A DNA stretch of 64,000 nt from positions 1,426,001 to 1,490,000 of the forward strand of contig OY783207.1 of NCBI GenBank assembly GCA_963678705.1, given 5' to 3'. A program made the position numbers and the translations under genes. Positions within the stretch are counted from its first letter, which is position 1, and each line of letters begins with the position of its first letter. Origin of the DNA: Panorpa germanica (Eukaryota; Arthropoda; Insecta; Mecoptera; Panorpidae). A model generated the notes under the pieces. That model worked only from the letters and a program-made list of their open reading frames with translations, had not been told where the DNA came from and made no database searches. Below, piece after piece: positions 12,390-25,156 of the stretch.

Positions 12390-12929
12390 TGATGTTAATA
12401 AATATGTATTAGCGTGTCTATTTTATTAAATATCTAAATGTTGACGGAGATATAGCAATTAAAAGTTTGAATTGTAGTTTTAGCGCTAGAAATGGTCGGC
12501 CATATTTGTATGACGTGAAATGCATTTTAACGTCAGTTATTTGTTGAGTAGGTCAGTGCTGTGGTAAAGTTTTGTAGCTGTTGGTAGTCAAAATAATCAA
12601 GTCAAGTCAAAGAAAAATAAGTTTTTATTTTCTTTAACCCTGTTACGGCAGACATAATATTAGAATTTGATTGTTCCTTGAAATAGCTGTAAATAACATT
12701 TGATATTTCGATATACAAATACATATAGCAGAGATTTATGAGCTGTAAGGTTGGCAGCGGTTGTGATCCCTTTAATAATTAAAGAGACAAAATGACTTTT
12801 TTAATTGTTAATATCTCTTAACATATAAGGAGTTATTGAACAATAATTGAACATTTGAGGTTCTAGTAACCCACTTTATCAATATATAGTACACTTTTAT
12901 AGAAATTAAGACATAGGACACAAGCCCAT
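12390..12929 (-). mobile_element. Family A MITE, copy 3 (one end lost)
   Basis: Reverse orientation. The inverted end nearest 12390 is missing and homology begins at 'gatgttaataaa'. The other end, AGGACACAAGCCCAT, is intact at 12915-12929. Confidence 0.85.
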
Positions 12930-13513
12930 TGTCGAAAAAAACGATTGTCTGCAAAAAAAACGTGTGTGTTGTAAAAGTCAAGAGTTGTACAATCAAATAA
13001 ACTATAAATATATCTATTTAAATTATAATACGTTTTATCTATTATAATTTACTTATCTTAACATCATATCTAAATATGATATGTTAATATTGTATAGCGT
13101 TTCGGCTGCTGGAACAAGAGTGCGTGGTACGATGATGTATATTTTAAGACATAGACATATCTCTTATTTTAGCTCTTAAATTAAGTAGCTAACTGGCATA
13201 AATCACTCCCACAATCGAAACCGGATGTTATAGAATATAGACTTATGAATATTAGATTACTAAGCATTGCTATGTGGTACTTCGTGTGCCGGATATTCGT
13301 TTTTCTGTCACTTGAGATGTTTTAATTCTTCCACTACTTTTAGAAGCTAGTTTAGGAGCTGACATGTGTTTACTTCATTTATAATATAATCTGGAGAAAC
13401 AGCTCATTATTTATAAGTATGAAAGATCACAATATTGCTGATTTATAAGTCCTTCTTTGAGTTTTTTCTTTTTATGTAAAAAGTTCTTAAAAGCTAATAT
13501 AATTGTTTATCTA
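12930..13513. other. Intergenic, no gene seen
   Basis: AT-rich spacer between two same-orientation A copies, with no recognisable gene. Confidence 0.5.
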
Positions 13514-14125
13514 ATAGGCTTGTGTCCTCATTTTTTAATGGTCGAGATTTCAATTGTTGATTGAAATTAATGTTAATAAATGTGTATTGGCATGTCTATT
13601 TTATTAAATATCTAAATGTTGACGGAGATATAGCAATTAAAAGTTTGAATTGTAGTTTTTGTATGGCGTGAAATGCATTTTAACGTCAGTTATTTGTTGA
13701 GTAGGTCAGTGCTGTGGTAATGTTCTGTAGCTGTTTTTAGTCAAATAATCAAGTCAAGTCAAAGAATAATAAGTTTTTATTTAATTTAACCCTGCTAAGG
13801 CAGACATAGTATTGAAATTTGATTGTTCCTTGAAATAGCTGTAAATAATATTTGATATTTTGATATATAAATACATATAGCAGAGATTTATGAGCTGTAT
13901 GGTTGGTAACCTTACACAAGGATTGTGATGTCACATGAACTTGGAATGTGTACAACGTTGAATCCCTTTAATAATTAAAGAGACAAAATGACTTTTTTAA
14001 TTGTTAATATCTCTTAACATATAAGGAGTTATTAAAAAATAATTGAACATTTGACGTTCTAGTAACCCACTTTATTAATATATAGTACACTTTTATAGAA
14101 ATTAAGACATAGGACACTAGCCTAT
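13514..14125 (-). mobile_element. Family A MITE, copy 4 (complete ends)
   Basis: Ends ATAGGCTTGTGTCCT and AGGACACTAGCCTAT. The matched G-to-A change is present at both ends. An internal deletion removed the 'agcgctagaaatggtcg' segment found in other copies. Confidence 0.85.
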
Positions 14126-14664
14126 TCATAACAAGAAAACTACATATTTTACTGAATAGAAGCTTCAAGAACTTATAAAGAAACTGCGAAACGAAACAAC
14201 GTTAGTCTGTTCCCCTACTACATTCTCGTGTCCCTGACTCAATAGCGTGGGTGGTAGATCCGAGAATTCTAACCTAGAAATTTTATCGTCCTATAGATTT
14301 CATATTTCAAATCAGCGTTTCTTTTTTATCTGGGAGTATGGCGCCTTAATGTCTGCGGACAGCATAGGACAGTCTATTTTGAATAAAGTCAACATATGTA
14401 ACTCGTTTTTAGGTTTTCTATTCGTAGTTTACATATATATTACATAATTTATTGTAACATTTTACTACCAAATGAAAAACACCACGAAATAACATTTGGA
14501 CCATTCTAATATTATTTTAAGTACATGTTTTAGTAATATAAATATTCTCATTCGCTTAATAAAATAATCATAATATTTATTCAAAGAGGTCTTAATACAT
14601 AAACATCAATTAACTAAATGAAATTAGTAATTAAAATGTCATGGAAGCGTTAAATATTTTTTTA
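14126..14664. other. Intergenic, no gene seen
   Basis: A 66-codon frame starting at 14247 has no recognisable character. Otherwise AT-rich. Confidence 0.45.
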
Positions 14665-15350
14665 GGGTTTCAACTTTTTTTTTTATTTATTTATATTATT
14701 GTACCACATATTAAGTTTATTGTGTAAAAATTTGAAGCCGATTGGAGTAAAACTGTCGGAGATATAGAGTTTTAAGTCTTCAACTCTCTGGTCTGCTTTC
14801 GTGTTACTTTGAAACTTTTAAAAGCGGTTTCTCACACATAGCCTTTTCAGAGTCGGTGCCCTCTGTAGCTCAAAATCTACTGCAGCGATCTTTTTGAAAT
14901 TTTGCACACTCTTTCTTTACATAAATTCCGAGGTAACACTGTCGAGTTTCTTTTAATTTTAACGTATTTTAAATTTGTTTTTGAAATCGGTATTTTGACT
15001 TTGAAGTGCTGTAAAAAATAGAAAAATCAATAAAAAAAAGAAAAACTCGATTGCGTTACCTGCAGAAACTTATCGACTAATGAAATCATTTTGGTTTTTG
15101 GATTTCAGTAAATCCAGTGATGAGTTATGAGTGGCACCGCAATGTTACTTTTTTTGTGACGTCTGCGGAGATTCGCTGTCAATGCTTCATTTCTTGATAT
15201 TTAATTATGAAAATTTCGCAAAGTATTCTTCAAATGTCATTTTATCACGTAGTAATTATAGAAATAATGATATATTAACAGTGTCGTCAAAAAACATCAT
15301 CGAAAATATGCTTCTTTTTTATCGTTTTGACCTTAAAAACTCCCCCCTTA
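14665..15350 (+). repeat. Family B repeat, copy 3 (most complete)
   Basis: Runs from 'gtttcaacttttttt' to the C-run 'aactccccccttaaa' (~15.35 kb). The left half carries 'aaactgtcggagatatagag' and 'gtgttactttgaaac'. The centre has an A/T-rich hairpin region. The right half carries 'gtggcaccgcaatgttac'. No inverted termini or target duplication can be defined. Confidence 0.8.
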
Positions 15351-16492
15351 AATATTTGTTTAGTTTGTTTTCTAATCTTTTCACGCATGTGTAATGATAA
15401 AAGATAAATCACAATTAGTGCTACTGTTGTTTTGCAAGTTATCCTATCTACTATTTGTGTTCGTTATCTAATATCTAGTTGTTTAAATGATGAACTTAAA
15501 TTACGTCAAGAATATAAACTTGTCTGTGTGAAGTTTGCCTGAAGCCAGACACAAAGATTTTGGTCATGATTCACTCACCGACTTAACTGTCACCTTTTGA
15601 CCTATCTTGTTGAATCATGTTAATTGCTTCCTGGGATTTGCGTTCTGGTGAACTGACAATTGAAGAGAGAGAGCAACCACCCGTATGACAAAATACTGAA
15701 GTCTTTGTCTTGTTCTGGGGACACAAAGTTTCATGACCTTTTCGTTTGCTACATGATGCGTGCAACTCTCTACAATTACTTGCAGTTGTACTTTTGAATA
15801 CGACACAAATCTGACGTCATGTCAGTAAATTAGGTTAGATATTTTACAGACAGTGTCAGCTTTCTAGGGTTGATTACATTTCTATATAACGAAATTTTAA
15901 AACGTATTTTAAATTTTAACCTATTTTTCACCATGCAATTATTATCGCTAATTAGCTACTGTAAAAGTACGCAGAGATAATTTATAAATTACGAAAAACA
16001 TCTTGTTGTAATTTCTTACAAAACAGTTCATTTTCTTTTAGAAATTACTATTTATTATGAAAGCTGTACAGTATATATTTATTTAAAAAATAATTCCAAC
16101 AAACTGTGCAATTTCACTATACACAAAAGTCAATATTTCGAAAACATTCCCTAAGGAAATAAGACAAAAGCTTTTCTTTGACTTTCCCACTCTCCAAGTA
16201 GCAGTAGCAGTTATATAGTAATCCATTCTGATTCAAACCCCCAACACGTCCTGATTCTATTTTTCCTCTTTTTTTGTCAAAATGAAATGGGGGAATGGAA
16301 CGAGGAGTGAACTTAAAGGAAGATTTATGTAAAGTTAGCCATATATTGGCGCTATTTATTTTTCATTTGGAACGTGTGAAAGATATCCTTATCAGCTATA
16401 AATATTATAGCAACAATGTAACGCAATTACCTACTTTCAGAGGCGCATTTTTACTCTATACGTATTTTAAGAAAGAGTAGTGCATGCGTCCC
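15351..16492. other. Intergenic; one unplaced coding-like stretch
   Basis: At 15583-15806 the minus strand is open in two frames and has more balanced base composition. One frame is Cys-rich (HASCSKRKGHETLCPQ, then CHTGGC). I do not recognise it; it might be a transposon relic or an exon of an unseen gene. The rest shows nothing. Confidence 0.35.
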
Positions 16493-16736
16493 GAAAAGAC
16501 AAATCTTAGCAGCGAAAAACAAATTTTAGCGACGAAGAAACAAATTTTAGTGGCGGAAACAAATTTTTGCAGAGAAACACAAATTTTCGCCGCGAAAGAA
16601 TAAATTTTACCGGCGAAAAAACATATTTTCGCAGAGAAAAACAAATCTTCACTGCGAAAAAACATATTTTGGTACTGAAAATCAAAATTTCGCTGCGAAT
16701 AAGCAAATTTTTGCAGAGAAAAACAAATTTTAACAA
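16493..16736. repeat. ~20-bp minisatellite
   Basis: About a dozen diverged copies of a unit like 'acaaattttagcgacgaaga', varying between 18 and 22 bp. The G/C core 'gcggcgaa' varies most. The minus strand stays open through it and yields repeating FF-S-KIC-like residues. I take this as a by-product of the repeat, not a protein. Confidence 0.85.
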
Positions 16737-17290
16737 CAGTTTATAAAAGTTTACAAACTCTCAATAAATTTATGATCTCGACTTCGATACCGCCAGCGTC
16801 TATGATTCATAAATCAGTTTCAAAATTAATAAAACTCTCTGTGTATAGAAAGTATAAACTCGAATCACATCTGTTCCATTATCGCAGTAAGTGAAATACA
16901 AGTCGAGATATGCATTTTCAATCTGCTAATTAATCCTTTTACAAAACACCGATTTATCAATATTTATATTTTTTACTATAAATTTATATTGATAGGAAAA
17001 TTATCTTATCTCTAATTTTGCACTAAACAAACTTGGATATCTCTATAAATATATACGTAGTTATTTTTTAATAACAATACATTTTTCTTTGATACTAGAT
17101 ACCGCAGTACTTGTCAAACTGTTTTTAATTACACCGTAAAAAATATAGTAAATAATATAGAGAAAAATCCCGAACTTGAACAGACTTAGTTTCAGCATCG
17201 GCCACACGATGCGTCCAACGTTGAAAAGTGTTCGTAGCATCGAACTCCTTTATGCTCTTAGCATAACCTTTAAAATTTTCTTAAAATGAA
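16737..17290. other. Intergenic, no gene seen
   Basis: AT-rich with no recognisable sequence. It could hold a 5' non-coding exon of the downstream PPP1R14-like gene, which I cannot locate. Confidence 0.4.
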
Positions 17291-17722
17291 ATTTGAATAT
17301 TAACAAGATGCGATCATGCAATCATGATCATGCAATTTTCTATACCCCGACTTATGAAATTTTAATATTAACAAGAGTATAACCTTTGTAATTTTCAATA
17401 AGATCATACAATTTTCTGTACCCCGACTTATGAAATTTTAATATTAACAAGAGTATAACCTTTGTAATTTTCAAAAAATCATGCAATTTTCTATACCCCG
17501 ACTTATGAAATTTTAATATTAACAAGAGTATAACCTTTGTAATTTTCAATAAAATCATGCACTTTTCTATTCCCCGATTTATGAAATTTTAATATTAACA
17601 AGAGTATAACCTTTGTAATTTTCAATACGATCATACAATTTTCTGTACCCCGACTTATGAAATTTTAATTTTAACAAGAGTATAACCTTTGTAATTTTCA
17701 ATAAAATCATGCAATTTTTTTG
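17291..17722. repeat. ~76-bp satellite, five units
   Basis: The phrase '(c/t)ttatgaaattttaat' recurs at 17351, 17427, 17502, 17578 and 17654, a spacing of 75-76 bp. Each unit also has 'aagagtataacctttgtaat' and 'taccccga'. The right edge continues into 'atatgttttctaacgta'. The whole block is the reverse complement of sequence at about 32.34-32.94 kb. Confidence 0.9.
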
Positions 17723-17945
17723 ACAATTTAGATATGTTTTCTAACGTAAGTCCAAGTCACTCTTTGACAAGTACTGCCCAAATTTACCAGCGCTTAGATA
17801 ATAAATCTAGTTTGAACTACAAACTGGTGTATCGCAGCATGAGCTGCACTAATGTTAATGTTTATCTCATGCTACAACATTATTACTTGTATTTTCCAGG
17901 TGATCGTCTATAATCTTTCCTGTGACAGTTTTCACTCGACGACCC

Positions 17946-20900
17946 ATGCATTGTAGTGTGGAAAGCCATTCGAGCGGCGCCATGACAGAGCGCTCTCCGG
18001 CTAGAGCTGGGCTCAGAGTCAATTTCAGTGATAAAGGAGAAGTCAAGGAACGGAGAGAAAAATTTCTGACGGCTAAATATGGATCACATCAAATGCAGCT
18101 CATCAGAAAACGACTTGCCGTTGAAATGTGGCTGTACGATGAATTGCAGAAATTGTACGAACCGGTAAGTAACGACGTAACGCACTTCAATTACTGTAAC
18201 GGTTTTATTAATGAAAGTGAGGGAAAGTTCTATTGTTGAAATGACAACAATGACTTTACAGATCTTGTGAGAATAGTTTTCTATTATTGTCGCAAATTGG
18301 ATCATTATAAAGACATCAGTTTTGATATAGTTCAAATTACGAGAGTTCATGCTTAAAATAGGTTATTGGAGACGACGATAAAATTGTGATCTTTATCTTA
18401 TTATTGTTATTATTATTTATTTTAATGTTTCCATCATTAGGCACTACATCCTTCCGCCTTAATCCGCTGTGATCCTTATTCTATCTACTCATTCTCACTC
18501 CTTCAAAAAATGTAATAATAATAATAAAGTTAAGGGAGGTGGGGGAGGGGGATAAGGTTTCAACTTTTTTTAAATTATTTATATTAACATATTAAGTTTA
18601 TTGTGTAAAAATTTGAAGTCGATTGTAGTAAAACTGTCGGAGATATAGAGTTTTAAGTCTTCACCTCTCTAGTCTGCTTTCGTGTTACTTTGAAACTTTT
18701 AAATTCGGTTTCTCACACTTAGCTTTTTGAGAGTTGGTGCCCTCTCGAGCTCAAAATCAATAAAAAACAAAAATTTCGACAGCGTTGTCTGCAGAAACTT
18801 ATCAACTAATGAAATCATTTTGGTTTTTCGATTTCAGAAAATCCAGTGATGAGTTATGAGTGGCACCGCAATGTTACTTTTTTTTGTGACGTCTGCGGAG
18901 TTTCGCTGTCAATGCCTCATTTCTTGATATTTATTTATTAAAATTTCAAAAAGTATTCTTCAAATGTCATTTTATCATGTAGTAATTATAGAAATAATTA
19001 TATATGGACTGTGTCGTCAAAAAACATTATCGAAAATGTGCTTATTTTTATTGTTTTGACCACCATTTAAACCCCTACTGCTTCTCTCTCTTGTCATTTC
19101 CTCTCTCTTTCCTCGCTCCTTCTCTCCCGATAATAACTGCACAATCTTCTTTTCATATGAATACTTAATGTGCTCCAGCGTTTCTATCTCTCTCCAGCAC
19201 ACAATGCACATCCATCTCTCTCTATTTTCCCAGTATCTACTGCCTTTCTCTTCGTTTCCCAATCTAAATCTAGCAATTCTTGTTATGTTTTTTGTCTCTT
19301 CTTATGTCACTCTCAAATACTCTTGTATCTTTCATAATATTTGCTGTTATCCATCTTTTCCTGCTACTGTATCTCCTTGTCTCTTCTTCTTCTTACTAGT
19401 TTTTGTCAAAGACCCCTTTAAAATACAAAAATACTCTAATTATGAAGTCTTATTTTCGCATCGTGTTGCAAAGAAATGTTAAAAAGATTGTTTTTATAAG
19501 AAATATGAATTCTTTGAAAAACTAACCTCAAATGACAACAATACATCTTTGATTTTATACGCGATACATTATATATTGAACTTTTTAATTGATTCTGATG
19601 AATATCTTTAGAAATATACTTCTGCTAAATGTTAGAAGCATTTTGGTTGTTCTTTGTAATAACATTTTATATTGCTTTGTACTTTAAAGTATATATAAAA
19701 ATATAAGCAAAAAGTGAGGTTAGAAAAAGCATCTTATCTTCATTATTTTTACATTGAATTTTAGTTTGATTTATAAAACCAAAAGTTAAAATAATGAATT
19801 ATGGATATGGATTTATGTTGTAGACCTTTTTTATTACATCTTTTTCATAATATAAACTTATTTGTTTCTATTTCTTAGGCAGAGGCCGTCGATGTAAACA
19901 TAGACGAGTTTCTTGACATGGCCAGTGACGAAGTACGCCGGACGTTTCTCATTGTAAGTTACATCAAGCTACTAAAACTATATCCGCCCGAAAAATATTT
20001 TCATTGCGTTTGCAAATATTTAATACTAAAAAAAATAATTACAAGATTGTTCAAAAAGTAACGGGAGTTTGTAGTAGTTATAAAAAAAATGTTTGCTATA
20101 AGTTGGTAGTTCTGTACTCAATTACTATGCTAAATATGAGCAAGATCGGTTAAGCTGTTAATTTAGAGCGGCTATTTTTGTCGCATATATACATAATGCT
20201 TATTTATAATTATATATTTATTAAAATACATTATTTTTATTTTAGGATCTTCTAGCTGAATCTAAAAAACCACAAAAAGACATAAATGTAAGTAAAAAAA
20301 ATTTTCACTACCCAGTTGTTCTATTTCTCACTCAATATTGTTTCTCATTAGCACACTTTATCACGAGAGCAAGCTTTTACTTTAATATTTATCAATACAC
20401 CACTGTATCGAAGGTAATGAAATTAGGACCATAAAAGGAAAGCATAAAAAAGAAAGCATAAAAGGACCGCACACGTTATGTACGAAGTTGTATGTTTCCC
20501 TGTAAAATTGGACGCGTGCAACAACCGTGGAAACCGAGGGCGGTACTTCGATCTAGGTCTTGTGAACCATATAATGAACACGGACGTATGAACATACAAA
20601 GTTTTTTATTACGGTGATGATTTGATAAACATTAAAGTAGAGAACAACTCTAAAACACCCTACTGAAAAGTCGGCGATGGTGAGTAGTCTATCCCAGTGT
20701 GAGAGCAGCGTTGCGCAAATTTAAACCCCATTCCCACTCACTGAGTTTTAGTGTTAATTTAAGGTTTTAACCTAAAATGTTAGTTTCAGCTTTTGAAATA
20801 CAAAGAAATAAAATTAATTATATTAAATACAATAATTTAGAGTAAATAAAGATAGTAATTATTACAAAATATTGTATATTACTGACTCATGATGCATGAT

Positions 20901-22823
20901 TTCACAAGTTCAAAATTACATTTAAGGTTAAAACCTTAAATTAAAACAAAAACAGTGAGTGGGGCTGTAAGATCAATATAAAATAAATTAAAAACGCAGT
21001 AGCATCTTAACCCATATTAATAAAAACCTTGAAAATTTTATTTCACATTTAAATATTAAATTTAAATGAAGATTTATTTTAAAATCATTTCTACAGACCC
21101 GTTTGCATTGAACTCATTCAATTTGAAATATGATGATGACATTTATTAATAATTAATAAAATTCATTAAAATTATTACATATTTGTTTTATAATTAAAAT
21201 AAATAAATCATATTTTAATTAATAATTACATAAAAACAAATAACTTATAAATAATAATCCGTAACTTGTTACGATATCGGTTACTTCCTCGTGGAAATAT
21301 TTTGCAAGTCAGAATTTGAATAACTTTCTAATTATTTAACTTTATTCTCATATCGCACCTAACGTTAATTAATTCACGCTCTAGCGGCTGATATGTGTAC
21401 TAAGTATTTGTTGATTGCCACACATCGTACTCTATTCACCGGCCCATTCATAAGTACACTTAAGGTACGCGTCCACTTATCGTATCGCATCGAATGTGTG
21501 GTATAGCACATTTGTTTCACTGACAAATCTTCTTCTGTGAACACACACGTAAGCACAACAAGATATTCGCCTTTAATTTTTATTTCAATGTTTCAATACA
21601 AACCGCCCGATGACGATACCGAACAGTGAACGCACGTGATACGTGCATGCGTACTTCACAGCCGCATTGATGTAACATGAAAAAAGAGAAAATTCAATTC
21701 ATTTACTAAGCTGTTTACTTCAGACACAAGATTATTACACTTGTAGTAATCTAGCTGTTTTCTATGTGTGTTACTCATTCTACAATTATGAGTTAATTAA
21801 AGATTTGATTTAGAACTGTCAAAAGCGATGCACACATGATAAAACTACTTGATTGATGATTTTATTTTAATGCTGTGTTGTACACAATGGTGTAGGACTT
21901 GTTGCGTGAAGAAGGGGTCAAGATATTTGTGTACTCTTTACAAAATGTGATATACAAGGAACAAATTTATCTACGCATAAAGCTAAGATTTACGCCTCTG
22001 CTTATATTATTATTTTTATTTATTATTTTAATTGTGTGCCTTCGGCTTTACAATCTACATTATTATATTTCTTAATGCATTTCATATAAATTCAAAGTTA
22101 AAACTCAACTTAAACTATTCTAGACTATTACTACTTTGAATAGTACTTTCTGTTTCTTTTTTTCTTGATCCTCTCTCTTCATGTCCCCTACTCCTCCTTT
22201 ATTCACACCGTTTCCTGCTTCTCCTTCTTTATTGCTTGTATCTTCATCTATCACCTCTTGCCTTCCTTGTCTCCTCTCGACAAACCCTCTATTATCCTTT
22301 CACTATCCTTCCTGCCTTCTCTCTTCGTTTTCACTTCTCCACTTATGTCTATTACAGGCATAGACGCTCTTACTTTACTATTTCCTCTTGACTCTCTTAC
22401 TTTAATATTTCTTCTTGACTCTCTTCCTTTACTATTTTATTATTGTCTCTATCTCCGTCATCCACCTCTTGTCCTTATCTCCTTTCCGAAAATCCTCTAT
22501 TTTTCTGGACTGAAGTTTAACTGTTTCCTCGCTCTTTCTTTCTTTCTCCTGCTTCCCTTCACTTCCTCTTTTAGTACTTCCTCTCTCTTCATGTTCCTTA
22601 TGCAACCCAGTTACGAACTTATATAAATTTATTTAAATGTGTTTATGTATTTATAATTTGTGAATGGAGTTGTAGCACTCATTTTTTTAGGGGTAGGCTC
22701 CAAATTGAGTCGCTTATGATTTTAATAAATGTAGTTTCTGCTGTGAGAACTAAGTCGTTAATATTTATTTTTATTTTACAGAAATTCATCGGTGATTTCA
22801 TGGACAGAGCAAAGACTCTTTAA
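17946..22823 (+). CDS. PPP1R14-like: PPP1R14/CPI-17-type protein phosphatase 1 inhibitor
   Basis: Four coding exons: 17946-18164, 19879-19953, 20246-20287 and 22782-22823, with all introns GT-AG in phase 0, giving 125 aa. Residues 37-73 (from REKFLTAKYG to WLYDELQKLYEP), then VNIDEFLDMASDE, DLLAESKKP and FIGDFMDRAKTL, follow the PHIN domain of vertebrate PPP1R14/CPI-17 from end to end. Thr42 in FLTAKY lies where CPI-17 has Thr38, whose phosphorylation by PKC or ROCK makes the protein a potent inhibitor of the PP1 catalytic subunit of myosin phosphatase. A stop at 17901-17903 follows a likely acceptor (ttccag, ending 17899), so a 5' non-coding exon is expected upstream. ATG at 17946 is the first in frame; ATG 17982 (gccATGa) has better context and is a real alternative. 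The long last intron holds LINE debris. A possible poly(A) signal is AATAAA at 23314. Confidence 0.9.
18555..19072 (+). repeat. Family B repeat, copy 4, in intron 1 of the PPP1R14-like gene
   Basis: Starts 'gtttcaacttttttt' and ends 'ttttgaccaccatttaaacccc'. It shares both halves of the family but has lost the central A/T hairpin. It is flanked on the left by a G-rich stretch (18536-18551). Confidence 0.8.
19073..19262 (-). pseudogene. LINE C-terminal fragment, in intron 1
   Basis: The minus-strand frame reads EKGSRYWENRERWMCIVCWREIETLEH and continues with charged residues. Pattern SRYW...C-x2-C...E-x-LEH is the zinc-binding C-terminus of an insect non-LTR retrotransposon ORF2. Only about 80 codons remain, and no 3' tail can be seen because repeat B4 abuts it. 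Confidence 0.6.
20726..20967. mobile_element. Short MITE with ~50-bp inverted ends
   Basis: The left end (CCCACTCACTG, then TTAATTTAAGGTTTTAACCT) and the right end mirror each other for about 50 bp: the right end, read inward, is CAGCCCCACTCACTG followed by TTAATTTAAGGTTTTAACCT. The total is ~240 bp with an AT-rich centre and no coding. TAA lies just outside the right end and within the left flank, so a 3-bp duplication is possible. It sits in intron 3 of the PPP1R14-like gene. Confidence 0.75.
22003..22640 (-). pseudogene. Non-LTR retrotransposon 3' end, in intron 3
   Basis: On the minus strand the sequence is strikingly purine-rich (KREEVLKEEVKGSRRKKERARK-like translation), then a short 3' UTR ending 'gtaaagccgaaggcacac' and an A-rich tail at about 22.00-22.03 kb. 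A shorter copy of the same 3' region is at 61.9-62.2 kb. Several frame breaks and internal duplications (for example 'cttcttgactctctt' twice) show that it is dead. Confidence 0.6.
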
Positions 22824-25156
22824 ATAAATACAATCATCTGCAAAAGAAGTATTTCTAAGATGATGATCCAGGCGTTCCTCTCATTTCCATTTCTTGCCTA
22901 CCACGGTCCACGTGGTCGTACCCGTGGACATAACACTCTGCAGCTGTTCCATCCTCGGCTCATCCATCGTCAAGACCTGGAAGAGTGTTTGACTTGAATT
23001 TATAATTAGACTTTTTTGCAAATTATTAATCTTAATTAATTAACAGTTAAATTAGTCTTAAGTTGTATTAGTGAATGGCTCTCGTACTTGTCATTGTATT
23101 AGTTTTATAACGAGATAACTCTTATTGTAAGATTTTTGTATGATTTTTATAAAAATAAGTGGCCAGCTATGCAACGTTTTAAAAAATCGAATTTTTTCAA
23201 GTATCAATACATATTTGTGAAAATGCTACAATAATTTTAATTAATTTTAAGGTAAATTACAAGGAAAGGAATCCGATCTTGTTATTAAACAAAAGAAATT
23301 AACCTAGTTGTGCAATAAAAGGAAAAATATCATTTTAGACACTAATTTTAGCGAAAATGAATTTAATTTGACAAAATATGATGTCCCACATGTTAAATTT
23401 ATAGCATTTTTGTTTTCTATTATATATTGATTTATATTATATTGCATGTTTGTTGAGTTTAGATTTTTAAAATTTAGAAAATGTTTTTTTCTCTTGAACA
23501 AGATATATAACTCTGCTAAATACTTAAATAAGTATGAAGCTGCTCATCTCGACCTCAACAGGGTTGAATTTAGATAATATAGAAAATAAAAACCAAATAA
23601 ATCGAAGTAGAAGACCTAAAATTAGAAATAAATCTGTATACAGCAGGTCGAACAAATTTAAATCACTAATTGGAACTATCATTTGATAGTGATTAAATTA
23701 AAAATATTTAAAATGTTCGATTTGCTAAACAAGTAGATAAAAATAAAGTGAAAATAAATGCTTATGTTGATTGATACTGTAACAAGTATCTGTCCATCTA
23801 TCTTGAAGAAACTAGCTAGAAGACTACTGTCTATTAATAAGCATTTGGTTTTCGAATATACAGACAATTTTAAAACATGACCATTCATTAGTAGATTTTC
23901 AAGTATCATCGTATAAACAATCACTTCAATTGTTACTGCACAGTTCTTGTTAGTTTGTTGTGTACTTTTAATATGTAGGTGTTTCTAAAAATATAAATAC
24001 GTGAATATATGTACCGGGTAAAATATAAATAACTCAACAGTATGTTACTTTTATGTTATATTGTTTGATGAAGTTGAATTAAGATGCATTTTAACATTTA
24101 CTAAAAAAGATATTGAAAATGCAAACAGTTTATAATATTCAAGTATATCATACAACGAAATTAGATACCATTGGGTTATATTTAACGAATACTAACTAAT
24201 TAATGACGCAAAGTATAATGAGTCGTTCTAGGAATTCTATGCAGAATCAGCTAAATTACATTTTGTATTAGATGCATTCTACATTAAATATAATTGATAT
24301 AAAAATAGAACTGATTGAAATGCTGGTATGAAAATATATAGGTCTTTGGTTTGTTAAATCAATTATTGTGAAAGTAATTTGTTTTTCTTTAGAAGTGTGT
24401 TCAGCTAACATATATGATAAACCGGTACATCAATTCATTATCTGTAATCGAAAATAATAAAGTAACATAGTGTTAACGTCCAATGAAACAGATCTCAGCC
24501 GAATCGTTTCTTGACAACAGATTGTATTACACGTTGCCAAATTCGTTCACTTCCATAAATCATAATTAAAATGCATATACATAATAATATTAACACTGTA
24601 TGTTGTCTACGTCCAAAATATTCTTAATAAATGAACAATGAAGATTATACAGTTTGATTTCCTTTTGTAATCCTTTAATATTATAACTTTAAGTAGAAAA
24701 CATATTGCGAAATAATTAACTAACATTTTCTTTTAATTTGCAAATAAATTAAATAGTAGAGATACTGTAATTTAAAAATTAATTGATATACATTCATTGC
24801 ATGTTGAAAGAACTGTGTAATCTTCTTCAGTTTTAATGTAAATGTACAACCTAATACAATAGAGTTACATTTCATAATTTTATATGTTTTTAACGCAATA
24901 TTTTTACTAAGGAAGAGTAATATAAAAGTTTTATGAAATTTGTCTCATACCCCACCTCTGGTTTATAATGTAAAATCGAATTATTACAATTCGCATATCA
25001 TACATTTATTTTAATTTTAAATGATTATTGTAATAATAATTATGATTCTAGTTTACTATGTAAGCATTTATTATTTATATTATGACATTGAATAAAATAG
25101 TTTATTTGTACGTATGTGTTTTAAATTTAAATGTAATTCAGGAAACATTGAAACTA
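22824..25156. other. 3' UTR of the PPP1R14-like gene, then intergenic AT-rich DNA
   Basis: The first few hundred bases are probably 3' UTR (candidate AATAAA at 23314-23319). Beyond that I see only AT-rich sequence without gene or repeat structure. Confidence 0.4.

Noticed and set aside
17352-17558. Repetitive ORF 'KFHKSGYRKL' on the minus strand
   Set aside because: Produced by the 76-bp satellite; a later unit breaks the frame and there is no start or splice context.
22165-22626. 153-codon + strand frame rich in Ser, Leu and Phe that looks like membrane helices
   Set aside because: It is the complement of a purine-rich LINE 3' region; hydrophobicity follows from pyrimidine-rich composition, and the true sense is the minus strand.
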